DNA of 64,000 bases from Bifidobacterium pseudocatenulatum DSM 20438 = JCM 1200 = LMG 10505 (GCF_001025215.1 NZ_AP012330.1:2249753-2313752), one strand, 5' to 3'. Counted from the stretch's first letter, positions 13,612 to 23,260 are shown. The notes: a model not told the origin generated them from the letters alone. Translations and numbers: made by a program.

Positions 13612-13618
13612 GAGCGTT

Positions 13619-13624
13619 ATTGTA
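13619..13624 (-). promoter_or_regulatory. -10-like hexamer for a probable leaderless ilvA mRNA
   Basis: TACAAT on the minus strand, 7 nt before the ATG complementary to 13609-13611. No -35 is evident. Confidence 0.45.
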
Positions 13625-13755
13625 AGCGTACGTCTGCCGAAACTGCCTTATCATGCGGCTTTCGCGATGAAAAGTGAGATTGCTTGCGAAAAGTAATCAC
13701 AAGCAATCAGGAATAATCGCAATACATAATCTGATAAATCACAATACAAATAAAG

Positions 13756-13801
13756 AAAAAGCGTTCGTACGATCCCGTGATGAATCGCACGAACGCTTTT
13801 T
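13756..13801. terminator. Terminator downstream of the alpha-1,6-glucosidase gene
   Basis: AAAAAGCGTTCGT (13756-13768) pairs with ACGAACGCTTTTT (13789-13801), and pairing continues into the loop (CGAT with ATCG). T-runs on both strands make it bidirectional. Confidence 0.9.
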
Positions 13802-13826
13802 GCAGAGAGTTTATAGGAAAGATCGA

Positions 13827-15647
13827 TCAGAGCTGAATCACGACCCCCTCCCAGCGAGCGAGCTCGCCGCGAGCGACCGACTTTACGCTATGCACAGCAT
13901 CATAGGTGCTGAGCAGTACCTGCGACTCGCCCACGCCATCCTCAAGCAGTTGCGCGACCTCAGCAGGCACCTGCGCCGTCCTATCAGTGAGATTGACGAT
14001 GACGAGAATCGTGTCGTCGCCGCTGGTACGGGTGAAGGAATACACCTGCTCGCTGTCTGCCGCGACCAGATTCCATTCGCCCGTCGCGATGGTCGCGTTG
14101 TTGTGGCGCATGGCGATGAGCTTCTTGTAGAAGCTGTACACGGATCCGGGATCGTCGAATTCCTCGGCTGCGTTGATCTCGACATGATTCGGATTGACGC
14201 CGATCCACGGTTCCGTCGCCGCGTCCGGCGCGGTGAAACCTGCATACCTGGAGGCATCCCACTGCATCGGCGTGCGCGAATTGTCGCGGCCGATGAGCGC
14301 GAGCGCCGCCATCATCGATTCTGCGGACTGGCATTTTGCTTCTTCCACGCGCTGGCGGTAGGCGTTGATGGATTCCAGATCGCGGTACTGCTCGAGCGTG
14401 GTGAAGTGTGCGTTGGTCATGCCCAGCTCTTCGCCCTCGTAAATGTAAGGGGTGCCGCGGTGCATGTGCAGCAGCATGCCGAACGCCTTGGCGCTCAGCT
14501 CGCGCGACTCACGGTCCGTGTCATTGCCCCAACGGGAGACGACGCGCGGCTGATCATGGTTGCAGAAGAACAGGCTGGCCCAGCCGGCGTTCTTCACAGC
14601 CTCCTGCTGGTCGGCGAGGCGGGCGCGCAGATTCTTGACTTCGAACGGCACGGTGTTCCACTTGGAACCTTCCTGGTCGATGCCCACGTGGTCGAACAGG
14701 AACAGCATGTCAAGTTCGCCGTTCTTCGGATCGGTGACATGCTCGTTGCGTGCCGGAGTGATGCCCGGCGCTTCGCCGACGTTCATGTAGCCTTCGCGGC
14801 CTTCGAACACTTCGCGGCGCATTTCGGCAAGGAACTCGTCGATGCGCGGACCGTCGGAGCACCATGGGAACGGGCTGGAATAGCCTTCCTCACCAACCGG
14901 ATAATCCTCAATCTCGCAGCCGTCTTCTCCCGGCAGCTTGCCGTTCTTATCAACAGTCTTCGAAACCTGCGTGATCACATCCATACGGAAGCCGTCAATG
15001 CCGCGATCCATCCACCAATTCATCATCTTGTAGACGGCCTTGCGCACTTCCGGATTCTCCCAATTCAAATCCGGCTGCTTCTTGGAATACTGGTGGAAGA
15101 AATACTCGCCGCGCTTCGGATCGTACTCCCAAGCGGAACCGCCGAAATAGGAACCCCACTGGTTCGGCTCGGCACCCGGAGTGCCCGGCTCATGCCCCGG
15201 CCTGGCTGGACGCCACCAATACCAGTCGGCATGCGGATCGTCCTTGTCGCGGGAAGCCTGGAACCAAGCATGCTCGTCGGACGTGTGGTTGACCACCAAA
15301 TCCATCACGATCTTCAGACCGCGCTTGTGCGCTTCGGCAAGCAGCTCGTCCATATCCTCCAAGGTGCCGAACAGCGGATCGATATCCTGATAATCGGAAA
15401 TATCGTAGCCGTTGTCGTCCTGCGGCGACTTGTAGACCGGGCTCAACCACACCACGTCCACGCCAAGATCGGCCAGATAGTCAAGACGGCTGGTGATGCC
15501 CTTCAGATCGCCGATGCCGTCGCCGTTCGTGTCTTGGAAGGAACGAGGATACACCTGATACACCACCGCGTTGGCCCACCACGGGTTCGGGGTCGCGCCG
15601 TTGGAACGCACGGTGTCGGGAAGGGTGGAACGATTGAAATTCGTCAT
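13827..15647 (-). CDS. Alpha-1,6-glucosidase / oligo-1,6-glucosidase (GH13)
   Basis: A 606-aa cytoplasmic exo-glucosidase close in length to the known bifidobacterial AglA/AglB enzymes. The (beta/alpha)8 barrel motifs are DLVVNHTS (about 116-123), GFRMDV with nucleophile Asp223, GEAPG with acid/base Glu292, and NHDQPR with Asp365. The Val after the region II His-containing segment and the short B domain fit alpha-1,6 rather than starch-type specificity. It cleaves glucose from isomaltose, panose and isomalto-oligosaccharides. It is next to the transporter genes in the same direction, but a terminator and spacer separate them, so it probably has its own promoter. Ribosome site AAAGGAG precedes the ATG. 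Confidence 0.92.
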   Translation of the reverse strand: MTNFNRSTLPDTVRSNGATPNPWWANAVVYQVYPRSFQDTNGDGIGDLKGITSRLDYLADLGVDVVWLSPVYKSPQDDNGYDISDYQDIDPLFGTLEDMDELLAEAHKRGLKIVMDLVVNHTSDEHAWFQASRDKDDPHADWYWWRPARPGHEPGTPGAEPNQWGSYFGGSAWEYDPKRGEYFFHQYSKKQPDLNWENPEVRKAVYKMMNWWMDRGIDGFRMDVITQVSKTVDKNGKLPGEDGCEIEDYPVGEEGYSSPFPWCSDGPRIDEFLAEMRREVFEGREGYMNVGEAPGITPARNEHVTDPKNGELDMLFLFDHVGIDQEGSKWNTVPFEVKNLRARLADQQEAVKNAGWASLFFCNHDQPRVVSRWGNDTDRESRELSAKAFGMLLHMHRGTPYIYEGEELGMTNAHFTTLEQYRDLESINAYRQRVEEAKCQSAESMMAALALIGRDNSRTPMQWDASRYAGFTAPDAATEPWIGVNPNHVEINAAEEFDDPGSVYSFYKKLIAMRHNNATIATGEWNLVAADSEQVYSFTRTSGDDTILVIVNLTDRTAQVPAEVAQLLEDGVGESQVLLSTYDAVHSVKSVARGELARWEGVVIQL

Positions 15648-15861
15648 GTCGTGGAGCTCCTTTGCTTGACGTTTGTTGGATTTTCGTTCGATCTTTCGTG
15701 ACTGACTCTGCCCGTTTTCAGCTCATGTCAGCTTCATGCAGAAGATCGATTTTGCCTACTCCCCTATGGTATGCAACCCTGTTTTTCTTTCTTTCCCGCG
15801 GCGAGTTGTGCAAAGCAAGAAAAGAATACGCTTCTTACGGACGCGAAAAACCAATCCGCAA

Positions 15862-15908
15862 AAATAAAAACGCGGGACGTTCCAGAAAGGGAAATGGAAC
15901 GTCCCGCG
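15862..15908 (-). terminator. Terminator of the sugar-transporter operon
   Basis: CGCGGGACGTTCCA (15871-15884) pairs with TGGAACGTCCCGCG (15895-15908), 14 bp, and on the minus strand is followed by TTTTTATTTT. It lies about 140 bp past the last permease stop. The remaining spacer 15648-15861 must hold the glucosidase promoter, which I cannot place. Confidence 0.9.
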
Positions 15909-16048
15909 CTGGGGAGTGGGATAGGCCAGTCCCGCTCGGTGCTGTGAAGTGTTACTTCCTGAACGGACGGCCTACGGCCGCGTTGTCCCTGCCTTCACTC
16001 GCCTATCGGCTCGCTCAGGGAGAGCCTATGAACAGACCACTGGGCTGC

Positions 16049-16933
16049 TCACTTAACGGCTCCCCTCATCACTCCACCGACGACCCACTTCTGGGCGAAG
16101 ATGTAGACGATGAGGACCGGAGCCATGGCCATCAGGTAGGACGCGAAGGCCATCGGATAGTTCGACGTGAACTGGCTTTGGAACACGTACTGTGCGAGCG
16201 GAATCGTCTGATTGCTCTGATCGGTCAGCGTGATCAACGGCAGCAGGAAGTCGTTCCAAGCCCACAGTGCGGTCAAAATCGCAATCGTGGCATTAATCGG
16301 ACCCATCAGCGGGAAAATGATCGTCCAGAAAATACGCCAGGTGGAAGCACCGTCGATACGAGCCGCCTCTTCCAACGAAATCGGAATCGAACGAATGAAA
16401 CCAATCGCAATAAACAGATTCGTACCAATACCGAGAATCGTGTACAAAATAATCAAACCAAGCTGATTATCAAGATGCAGCGAACCCATTTCCTTCGCAA
16501 TCGGAAGCATGATCACCGTGAACGGCACGAACATCATCGCAAGGAAGAAGTAGTACAGGAAACGGAAGAATCGCTTATCCATATTCCTTGCCACAGCATA
16601 CGCGACGAACGTGTTCGTCAGCAGCGTCAACACCACCGCGCACACGGTGATGATTGCGGAATTAAGCGCGGCCTTCGGATAGTTCACCTTATTCCACGCA
16701 TCGGCGAAATTATGCCATTCCCATGTGGTCGGCAAGCTGAACGTACCAGCCTCGCTCGGAGTCTTCAACGCGGTGACCACAGCGAAATACAACGGCACGA
16801 GCACGGTAAGGCTCAACACGGCCACAGCCGCGGTCAGCCACCAGTTGACCTTATGATCCCTGCGGATTTTCTCCGGCTTTGCCTGCGATTGAGTAGTCTT
16901 GGCTGCAGTCTTTGCAACAGTTGCGCTAGTCAT
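16049..16933 (-). CDS. ABC sugar transporter permease (MalG-like)
   Basis: A 294-aa membrane protein with an N-terminal basic tail, one helix near residue 30-55 and five more. The cytoplasmic loop EEAARIDGASTWRIFWTIIFPL is the EAA motif that docks the ATPase. It forms the import channel together with the upstream permease. No ATP-binding subunit is encoded here, as is common in bifidobacteria, where a shared MsiK-type ATPase serves several importers. Last gene of a binding protein-permease-permease operon, 38 bp after the first permease. Confidence 0.92.
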   Translation of the reverse strand: MTSATVAKTAAKTTQSQAKPEKIRRDHKVNWWLTAAVAVLSLTVLVPLYFAVVTALKTPSEAGTFSLPTTWEWHNFADAWNKVNYPKAALNSAIITVCAVVLTLLTNTFVAYAVARNMDKRFFRFLYYFFLAMMFVPFTVIMLPIAKEMGSLHLDNQLGLIILYTILGIGTNLFIAIGFIRSIPISLEEAARIDGASTWRIFWTIIFPLMGPINATIAILTALWAWNDFLLPLITLTDQSNQTIPLAQYVFQSQFTSNYPMAFASYLMAMAPVLIVYIFAQKWVVGGVMRGAVK

Positions 16934-16971
16934 GATATTTCCTCTTTACCTTCAGACTTTCAGACCCTTGC

Positions 16972-17907
16972 TCAGACCTTCTCCTTGCCGCTGAAGAACT
17001 TCAGCTGCACGAAGGCCAGGATTGCCAGCACGATGAAGAACGTGACCGCGTTCGCCATCTGGTAGGAGTATTCGCCATTGCCAAGGCCGTTCTGGAAGAT
17101 CAGATACGAGACGGTTTCGGTCTTGGAATCCGGGCCGCCCTTGGTCAATGCCATGATCTGGTCGAACGCGCCGAGCGAATTCTTGAGGCTCAACACCATG
17201 TTGATGGTGAAGAACGGGCCGATCAGCGGGAAGGTGATCTGCCAGAAGTTCTGCCAAGCGCTCACGCCATCGATCGCAGCCGCCTCATAAATCTCGTTGT
17301 CGATGGTCTGTAGGCCAGCCAAATACAGCAGCGTGGAGTAGGCCACGCCCTGCCAGATTGACAGGAACACAATCGGGAACCATGCCAAATCCGGATTGGA
17401 AATCATTGACGTCGACAGCCAATCAATATGCAGCGCCTGACCGAGCGCCGGCAGCGGCGTCATGAAAATGTACTTGAACACATAGCCGATCACCAACACC
17501 GACAAGGTGTACGGAATGAAGAAGATCGCACGGAATCCGTTTTTGAACGCGATTTTCGAATTCAGCAGCACCGCAAGGAACATGCCAAGAAAATTCGTGC
17601 CGATCGTAATCAAAATTGCGATGAGAATAGTGAACAGGTACGCGTGACCGACGCGAGAATCCTGGAACATCGCAATATAATTCTTCAATCCGATGAATTT
17701 GAAATCACCATAACCCTGCGAATTGGTGAACGAGTATGCCGCGCCCTGCAGGAACGGCCAATACAGGAAGATGGACACCAGAATCACAGCCGGAACGGTC
17801 ATCCAATAAAATGCCGGATCGACCTTGCGCTTGGAATATTTCGAAACCTTATTCTTGGAATTTTCTGCCGAGTTCTTCGCAGTATTTGCAGTATGTGCGG
17901 TAGTCAT
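16972..17907 (-). CDS. ABC sugar transporter permease (MalF-like)
   Basis: A 311-aa inner-membrane protein. A Lys- and Asn-rich cytoplasmic tail of about 35 residues precedes six helices. The EAA loop is YEAAAIDGVSAWQNFWQITFPL. I start at the ATG complementary to 17905-17907 (MTTAHT), 6 nt past a strong AGGAGG, rather than at an ATG 18 bp upstream that lacks a site. It lies 14 bp after the binding-protein gene, so the two are co-transcribed. Confidence 0.92.
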   Translation of the reverse strand: MTTAHTANTAKNSAENSKNKVSKYSKRKVDPAFYWMTVPAVILVSIFLYWPFLQGAAYSFTNSQGYGDFKFIGLKNYIAMFQDSRVGHAYLFTILIAILITIGTNFLGMFLAVLLNSKIAFKNGFRAIFFIPYTLSVLVIGYVFKYIFMTPLPALGQALHIDWLSTSMISNPDLAWFPIVFLSIWQGVAYSTLLYLAGLQTIDNEIYEAAAIDGVSAWQNFWQITFPLIGPFFTINMVLSLKNSLGAFDQIMALTKGGPDSKTETVSYLIFQNGLGNGEYSYQMANAVTFFIVLAILAFVQLKFFSGKEKV

Positions 17908-17921
17908 GTCCGTTCCTCCTC

Positions 17922-19214
17922 TCACCTGAAGTTTCTGGCTTCGATCTTGTCATATTCGGATTGCACGCTGTTCAGGAATTTTTCGGTGTTGCCCGACTGA
18001 ACCAGCGTCTGCAGGAAGCCTGCGAGGTTGATGCTGGCTGGCACGTAATGGTCGCAGAAGTCGGCCAGTTTGCCCGCCCGGTAGAAGTCGAGCACACCGT
18101 TCAGCGCTTCATCGCCCACATACGTGTCTTTGTAGGGGGTAAATGCGGACTGCCGCTTGGAGTAGTCCTTGATGTTTTCGTCGTTCATCAGGAAGTCGAT
18201 GAATTCGCGCGCTTCCTTCTCATGCTTGGTGTGCGCACCCATGGTCAGAATCACGTCATCGCCTGCCGTGAGCTGCTGTTCGCTGGCATCGTCGGTTGCC
18301 GGCATTTGCGCGAACCGCAGGTTGGCATCGCTGTTGATGAGTCGGATCTGCGGAATCGCGTAGGTGCCGAGTGGCAGAATCGCGGCTTTGCCTGCGGCCA
18401 GATCCTGCGTGGCCTGCTGGTAAGTGACGGCCGGATTCTTCTGCGTGTAGTTCTGGTAGATCTCGACCAGCTGATCGCTGACAGTGCCCCACAGGTCGGA
18501 GAATTTCTTCGATCCGTCTTTGAGGGAAAGATATTCGGATTCCGGCACCAGCGTGGAGTTGAGTGACGCCAGCGGCGCCTGGAGTGTCCACGGATCGGCG
18601 GTGCTCGCTTCGATCGGTACAATGCCCTTGCTCTTGAAGCGTTGCAGCAGGTCGATGAATTCGCTCCACGTCTGCGGTGGATTGTCGGGATCCTCGCCCG
18701 CTTCCTCCCACACGTCGGCGTTGATGATGTAGCCGGACGCGTTGCCCGCATACGGCAGGCCGTACAGGCGCTTCTTGGATTCGTCGTTGGTTTGTACAAG
18801 GCTCTTGGCGATGTTCACCATGCCTGGATTGAGTTCGTCGACGATGTCATCGTCGGTGAAATCGTGGAAAACACCCGCTTCGGCGAGCATGCCGAAATTA
18901 ATGTCGCCATTGATGGTGATGACGTCGGGTTCACGATTTTTCACCAGTCGCGTACGCAGATCGGTGGTTGCGTCGGACGAATTGTTGACGTTGACTTTGA
19001 TGTTGGGATGGGTTTTCTCAAATTCCTTTGCTTTTGCGGTGAACCAGTCCGCCGCTTCGGCTTTGAATTGGAAGAAATCCAAAGTGACGGTTCCAGCGGT
19101 GCTGTTGCCGCAACCTGCAAGGCCGGCCGTCAACGCGATTGCGCATGCGGCCGTAAGAGCGCGGTATACAATCCTCCTGAATTTACCTACACTAGTGGTG
19201 GAATCAGGTTTCAT
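17922..19214 (-). CDS. Sugar-binding lipoprotein of an ABC importer (family 1 solute-binding protein)
   Basis: A 430-aa exported lipoprotein. The signal sequence has RR at 13-14, a hydrophobic core to about 31, and lipobox LAGC with Cys35. The mature part has the two-lobe solute-binding fold, with typical NGD, YGLPYAGNASGY and a Trp-containing ligand loop (DPWTLQ). Genes on both sides encode alpha-1,6-glucosidase and alpha-galactosidase, so raffinose-family or isomalto-oligosaccharides are the likely ligands. First gene of the transporter operon, with its own promoter facing the ROK regulator. Confidence 0.9.
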   Translation of the reverse strand: MKPDSTTSVGKFRRIVYRALTAACAIALTAGLAGCGNSTAGTVTLDFFQFKAEAADWFTAKAKEFEKTHPNIKVNVNNSSDATTDLRTRLVKNREPDVITINGDINFGMLAEAGVFHDFTDDDIVDELNPGMVNIAKSLVQTNDESKKRLYGLPYAGNASGYIINADVWEEAGEDPDNPPQTWSEFIDLLQRFKSKGIVPIEASTADPWTLQAPLASLNSTLVPESEYLSLKDGSKKFSDLWGTVSDQLVEIYQNYTQKNPAVTYQQATQDLAAGKAAILPLGTYAIPQIRLINSDANLRFAQMPATDDASEQQLTAGDDVILTMGAHTKHEKEAREFIDFLMNDENIKDYSKRQSAFTPYKDTYVGDEALNGVLDFYRAGKLADFCDHYVPASINLAGFLQTLVQSGNTEKFLNSVQSEYDKIEARNFR

Positions 19215-19243
19215 TCTCGACTCCTTTGTATCTTTTCTCTATT

Positions 19244-19275
19244 ACGGTGGAGCGGCTTCCTTACCACACCACCGT
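19244..19275. promoter_or_regulatory. Inverted repeat in the transporter operon 5' region (possible operator)
   Basis: ACGGTGG (19244-19250) and CCACCGT (19269-19275) lie just downstream of the predicted transcription start of the binding-protein gene, between it and the ribosome site. The position suits a repressor site for the divergent ROK protein, or an mRNA hairpin. This is inference from position only. Confidence 0.35.
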
Positions 19276-19283
19276 TACTGAGA

Positions 19284-19312
19284 ATTATAGAAGGGGGCAG
19301 TTTTCATTCCCA
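19284..19312 (-). promoter_or_regulatory. Promoter of the transporter operon
   Basis: A perfect -10 TATAAT (19284-19289, minus strand) with a weak -35 TGGGAA 17 bp upstream. It is in the 200-bp divergent region between the binding-protein and ROK genes. Confidence 0.6.
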
Positions 19313-19412
19313 GCTCAGCGCGCCTGTGCGGGGCGGAAAACAAAAACGACGAGATTTTGTTACTCTGAGAAAGTAATTTGACGCACGATGTGCGCGAACG
19401 GGAGCACGAAGG

Positions 19413-20624
19413 ATGGTTCAGATGGCGGTTTCACCTCTGCCACAGTGGTTTGAAGGCTCGGAATATACCCATAAAGTCGCGGCTTGCATCATGAAATATG
19501 GTCCGATTTCACGCATTACGTTGGCGCAGATTTTAGGACTTTCGCAGGGTGCTGTTTCCCGAATTACCAGCGATCTGATTTATGCGGGCGTGATTGAGGA
19601 GACGCCGATGCCATCCGGCAAGGCCGGCAAACTGCCGAAAGGTTTCGTGCAGAAAGAAAATACGGAACGTCGCGGCCGCCCGCAAACCGGATTGCAGGTG
19701 ATTGCGAATGCGCGATCTTTCGTTGGCATGAAAATCAACGCGACGCATATTTCGGCAGTTGCGGTCAACGCAATCGGGCAGATCATCACCGGATGCCATG
19801 ATCTGAAAATCGAAGACGCTTCCCCGCAGACCGTGGTCGCGCTGATCAAACAACTGACGACCGACTGTTCCGACGAGGCGGAGATGGCGGGCTGGCCGAA
19901 ACCGTGCGCTGTGGGAATCTCGCTTGGCGGGCATATTGTCGACGGTACCGTGGTGACGTTCGCACCGTTCATGCACTGGTCGCAGCCCGTGGAACTTTCC
20001 GTCATGGTTCGTGAGGCGACCGGATTGCCTACCGGAATTTACAACGATATCGATTCGTTGGTGGTTGACGCCTGCCTGTTTGGACCGGGCGTTGGATTGA
20101 ATAGCTTCGCGGTGCTGACGTTCGGCGCGGGCGTCGGCTATTCGTTGACAGTCAACGGCGAGCTGGTAAGCTGTCCGGATAAAAGTTACGGTTTGGTCGG
20201 GCATATTCTGGTCGATCCGGATGGGCCGCGTTGTGTTTCCGGACACAGGGGATGCGCGCAATGCCTGTCCGACAACTCGATCGCGGCGGAATATTCGCAA
20301 ATCATCGGACATCCCGCATCATTCGACGATTTCGCACGTGACGCACGCGCGAACAAACCGCAAGCGACGAATCTGGTGAACCGCACCTGCTTCCGTCTCG
20401 GCACCCTGGTGGCGACCATCGCCAATCTTGCCATGCCAGACAAAATCATGATCGCCGGAGAATCGTCGTTCATCGCAAAATTCGGCATTGACGACTTGCG
20501 CAACGGCATCAACATGTATCGGCATAGCCAGGCCGCGCCAGTGGATTTTGAAATTCCCGACCACGATTGGGCTTTGTGGGCCAAGGCGGCCGCATCACAG
20601 GCAATTCGGCAATATGTTGGCTGA
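19413..20624 (+). CDS. ROK-family transcriptional regulator
   Basis: A 403-aa protein with an N-terminal winged helix (GPISRITLAQILGLSQGAVSRITSDLIYAGVIEE, about 30-63) and a C-terminal ROK sugar-kinase-like domain. The ROK domain keeps the zinc motif region GHILVDPDGPRCVSGHRGCAQCL and GAGVGYSL, but the kinase is probably used only for ligand sensing. Its place between the alpha-galactosidase and the transporter operon, divergent from the latter, makes it the likely local regulator responding to a sugar or sugar phosphate. GGGAG lies 8 nt before ATG 19413; a second ATG three codons later is possible. Confidence 0.88.
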   Translation: MVQMAVSPLPQWFEGSEYTHKVAACIMKYGPISRITLAQILGLSQGAVSRITSDLIYAGVIEETPMPSGKAGKLPKGFVQKENTERRGRPQTGLQVIANARSFVGMKINATHISAVAVNAIGQIITGCHDLKIEDASPQTVVALIKQLTTDCSDEAEMAGWPKPCAVGISLGGHIVDGTVVTFAPFMHWSQPVELSVMVREATGLPTGIYNDIDSLVVDACLFGPGVGLNSFAVLTFGAGVGYSLTVNGELVSCPDKSYGLVGHILVDPDGPRCVSGHRGCAQCLSDNSIAAEYSQIIGHPASFDDFARDARANKPQATNLVNRTCFRLGTLVATIANLAMPDKIMIAGESSFIAKFGIDDLRNGINMYRHSQAAPVDFEIPDHDWALWAKAAASQAIRQYVG

Positions 20625-20652
20625 TTGATTGCGATTGATTGCGATTGATTGT
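20623..20652. repeat. Three tandem copies of GATTGATTGC
   Basis: GATTGATTGC at 20623-20632 and 20633-20642, then GATTGATTGT at 20643-20652, beginning in the ROK stop codon. It may be simple slippage. It contains two copies of the octamer ATTGCGAT, which recurs in many spacers of this window. Confidence 0.8.
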
Positions 20653-20663
20653 CTTGCAATACA

Positions 20664-20698
20664 AAAAATCCTCCCCTTTGTTTCAGGGAGGATTTTTG
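20664..20698. terminator. Bidirectional terminator between the ROK regulator and alpha-galactosidase
   Basis: AAAAAATCCTCCC pairs with GGGAGGATTTTT around a 10-base loop, with A- and T-runs outside, between two converging genes. Confidence 0.9.
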
Positions 20699-20713
20699 TT
20701 ATGCGATTACGGC

Positions 20714-23026
20714 TTATTCAGCGCTCTCGACGGGCGCAAGCACGGCCTTGAAAAGGACTGCTTGCGCCGGGTGCAGTGCCGGCGGGCGGATGCCGTACGT
20801 GGCGAGCGCGCGTCCGGTCATCCTCACGCCTCCGGCCTTCCACCAGCCGAGCGGGCTCTGTCCGTTGGCGATGTCTTGCTTGGCGAGATCGAGGCTCACG
20901 TCAAGCGGCGACACCTCATACACCTTGTCAGGGTCGAGTCCGGGCAGGCGTGCCGGCGCGGCCGGGTAGGTCTGCGAGGTGGTGAGCTGGGTGAAACGGT
21001 AGATGGCGGCCGCTTGGTTAGGCATGACCACACCGTCCAAGCGCACTGCCGGATCGGCTGCGTCGGAATGCACGACTGTGTCGACGGCGAACCATTCGCG
21101 ATGCTTCTTGAATTCGGCGACCCATTCGGCGAGCTTGTCGATATCTTCCTGCGGTTCCTTGAGCAGGTTCCATTCGATGCCCATGTGTCCGAAGAAGGCC
21201 ATGGCCATACGCAGTTCCTGCGTGGTGGCGCGGTGCGTGGAGTGCGCCGGGGATGCGCCCACATGTTCGCCGATCATTTCCGGCGGCACGAGCAACGAGG
21301 TGTAGCGCTGGATGTCGGCGCGTTCCACCGGGTCGACGCAGTCGGATCCCCAAATGCGGTCGGCCACTTCGAGGATGCCGAGGTCCACGCGGCCACCGCC
21401 GGAAGAGCAGCTTTCGATTTCAAGTCCTGGATGCGCGGCCTTCAGATCAGTGAAAATGCGATATACGGCGAGCGTCTGCTGGTGCACTGCCGGGCGTCCG
21501 GTGCGCGGGGAGACGGCTTCGGTGACGAGTTTGTTGTGATCCCACTTGATGTAGTCGATGCCGAGTTCGCCGACGAGCTTGTCCATTGCGCCGTAAATGT
21601 AGTCGTAGGCGTCCGGATTGGTCAGGTCCACGACCTGCTGGGTACGTCCTTGCATGGGCAGACGGCCTTCGGTGGGCTTCAACACCCAGTCGGGGTGTGC
21701 GCGGAACAGGTCGGAATCAGGGTTGACCATTTCCGGTTCGAACCACAGACCGAATTCGAGTCCCTTGCCGTGCACGTAATCGGCAAGCGCCTTGAGCGAC
21801 TTGTCGCCGTCGGGCCACACGTCCTGCGAAATCTGCCAATCTCCGAGGCCGGAGGTGTCGTCGCGGCGGGAGCCGAACCAGCCATCGTCCACGACGAAGC
21901 GTTCCACACCACTTTCCACGGCCTTGTCGGCGAGTGCGGTGAGGGTGTCATAATCGTGGTTGAAGTAGACGGCTTCCCATGTGTTGAGAATGACCGGGCG
22001 CGGCTTGGGCGCGATGTTGTGTTCAGCAAGCCAGTCGCGGTGCACTCGGCGAATGTAGCTGTGGAAGCGGGCTGCGACTTCGTTGAGGCCTTCGCCGTAG
22101 GAGCCGATGAGCCATGGGGTGGTGTAGGACTCTCCATTGGCGAGGCTGATTTCGCCGCCGAACAGTACTTCGCCGCCGCCGATCACGCCGCTGGTGTATG
22201 GCAGGCGTTCCGCGGAGAGCACGCTGTTACCGCTCCATGCCACGTGTGCGGAGTAGACGTTGCCGTGCGTGAAGCCGAAGCCTTTTTCGCCGACGCTGAG
22301 CAGCAGGGTGGCATCGAAGTCTGGGCGTCCGGCCATGGATGCTTTGGCGAAGCGGCCGAGGGTGAAGTCCTGGCGCTGCGGGGAGCGTTCGCGCAGATGG
22401 TGGCCGGTGGTGGTGAGGATTTCGTTGGCGTCGGCCGGCACGGTGAATGCGAGTTCGATCTTGCCGACTTCGAGCTGGCCTTCGCCGGTGTTCACGACTT
22501 CGGCGTTCTGGCGGATGAGGCCGGTTTCGTCGAGTTCGCAGGTCCAGATGAGTTTCACATGCTGTTCCTCGTCTTCGGCGGTGACGGTGACGGTTGGGGT
22601 TTGCTTGGGTTCGTCGGCCACGCTCCAGTTCGGGTATCCGTCTTTTTCGCCCATGACGTAGGTTTTGCCAGCCGCCACGGTTTCGGCGGTGATGTTGCTG
22701 ACTGCGAACTTGCAGAACAGTTCCACGCCGTCGCGACGCACATCAAAGCGGGTTGCGCCGATCCAGGATTCGGATTGCGTGGGCAGCACGCTCGGCCATG
22801 AGGTGTAGTCGAGTGCGCCAGAAACACGCTGTGGCATTTGCGCGTCGAACATGTCGATCACGGTTGCCGGGGCTGCGAGCGGGCGACCCCAATGCACGAG
22901 TCGCGGCAGATCATTGCCGGGGAATACGAGCGCGAACGCCACGTTTGCGGCTGGCTGTTCGGCGTAGACCGCAGTGAGTTCGGTACCGTTGGTAGCGTTG
23001 CCATGGAAGGTCTGAATGAGCGTCAT
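20714..23026 (-). CDS. aga: Alpha-galactosidase (GH36)
   Basis: A 770-aa cytoplasmic retaining enzyme that removes alpha-1,6-galactose from melibiose, raffinose and stachyose. An N-terminal beta-sandwich (about 1-330) is followed by a (beta/alpha)8 barrel with WEAVYFNHDYDT, VVDDGWFG, GLWFEPEMV, YIKWDHNK with nucleophile Asp about residue 496, ESCSSGGGR and WGSDCVD with acid/base Asp about 562, and then a C-terminal beta domain. The start is the ATG complementary to 23024-23026 (MTLIQTF), after AAAGGAT. The 40-codon upstream extension is not credible. The 23027-23260 spacer has no gene and is AT-rich, with four copies of the octamer ATCGCAAT/ATTGCGAT. Confidence 0.95.
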   Translation of the reverse strand: MTLIQTFHGNATNGTELTAVYAEQPAANVAFALVFPGNDLPRLVHWGRPLAAPATVIDMFDAQMPQRVSGALDYTSWPSVLPTQSESWIGATRFDVRRDGVELFCKFAVSNITAETVAAGKTYVMGEKDGYPNWSVADEPKQTPTVTVTAEDEEQHVKLIWTCELDETGLIRQNAEVVNTGEGQLEVGKIELAFTVPADANEILTTTGHHLRERSPQRQDFTLGRFAKASMAGRPDFDATLLLSVGEKGFGFTHGNVYSAHVAWSGNSVLSAERLPYTSGVIGGGEVLFGGEISLANGESYTTPWLIGSYGEGLNEVAARFHSYIRRVHRDWLAEHNIAPKPRPVILNTWEAVYFNHDYDTLTALADKAVESGVERFVVDDGWFGSRRDDTSGLGDWQISQDVWPDGDKSLKALADYVHGKGLEFGLWFEPEMVNPDSDLFRAHPDWVLKPTEGRLPMQGRTQQVVDLTNPDAYDYIYGAMDKLVGELGIDYIKWDHNKLVTEAVSPRTGRPAVHQQTLAVYRIFTDLKAAHPGLEIESCSSGGGRVDLGILEVADRIWGSDCVDPVERADIQRYTSLLVPPEMIGEHVGASPAHSTHRATTQELRMAMAFFGHMGIEWNLLKEPQEDIDKLAEWVAEFKKHREWFAVDTVVHSDAADPAVRLDGVVMPNQAAAIYRFTQLTTSQTYPAAPARLPGLDPDKVYEVSPLDVSLDLAKQDIANGQSPLGWWKAGGVRMTGRALATYGIRPPALHPAQAVLFKAVLAPVESAE

Positions 23027-23260
23027 TGCAGCATCCTTTACATATTGCGATTGCCTTGTACTGTCACCTTCGATGGTATGACAAGCTTCATTTGTTGACG
23101 TCGCCGAGCGTGTTTCTTTCGGTCGGAAAGTATTTCTTGCGACCATAGAATCGCAAGAAATATTATTACGTAAACATTACCGTTGAAATCGCAATCATCT
23201 TTACCAAGATTTACTTGGCATTTCAATATTTCTTACGTTTTTGCGACTACAAAATCGCAA

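Noticed and set aside
13674..15701. 675-codon plus-strand frame across the GH13 gene
   Set aside because: Antisense shadow of the alpha-1,6-glucosidase; His/Arg/Val-rich composition typical of shadows.
20639..22801. 720-codon plus-strand frame across the alpha-galactosidase gene
   Set aside because: Antisense shadow of the GH36 gene.
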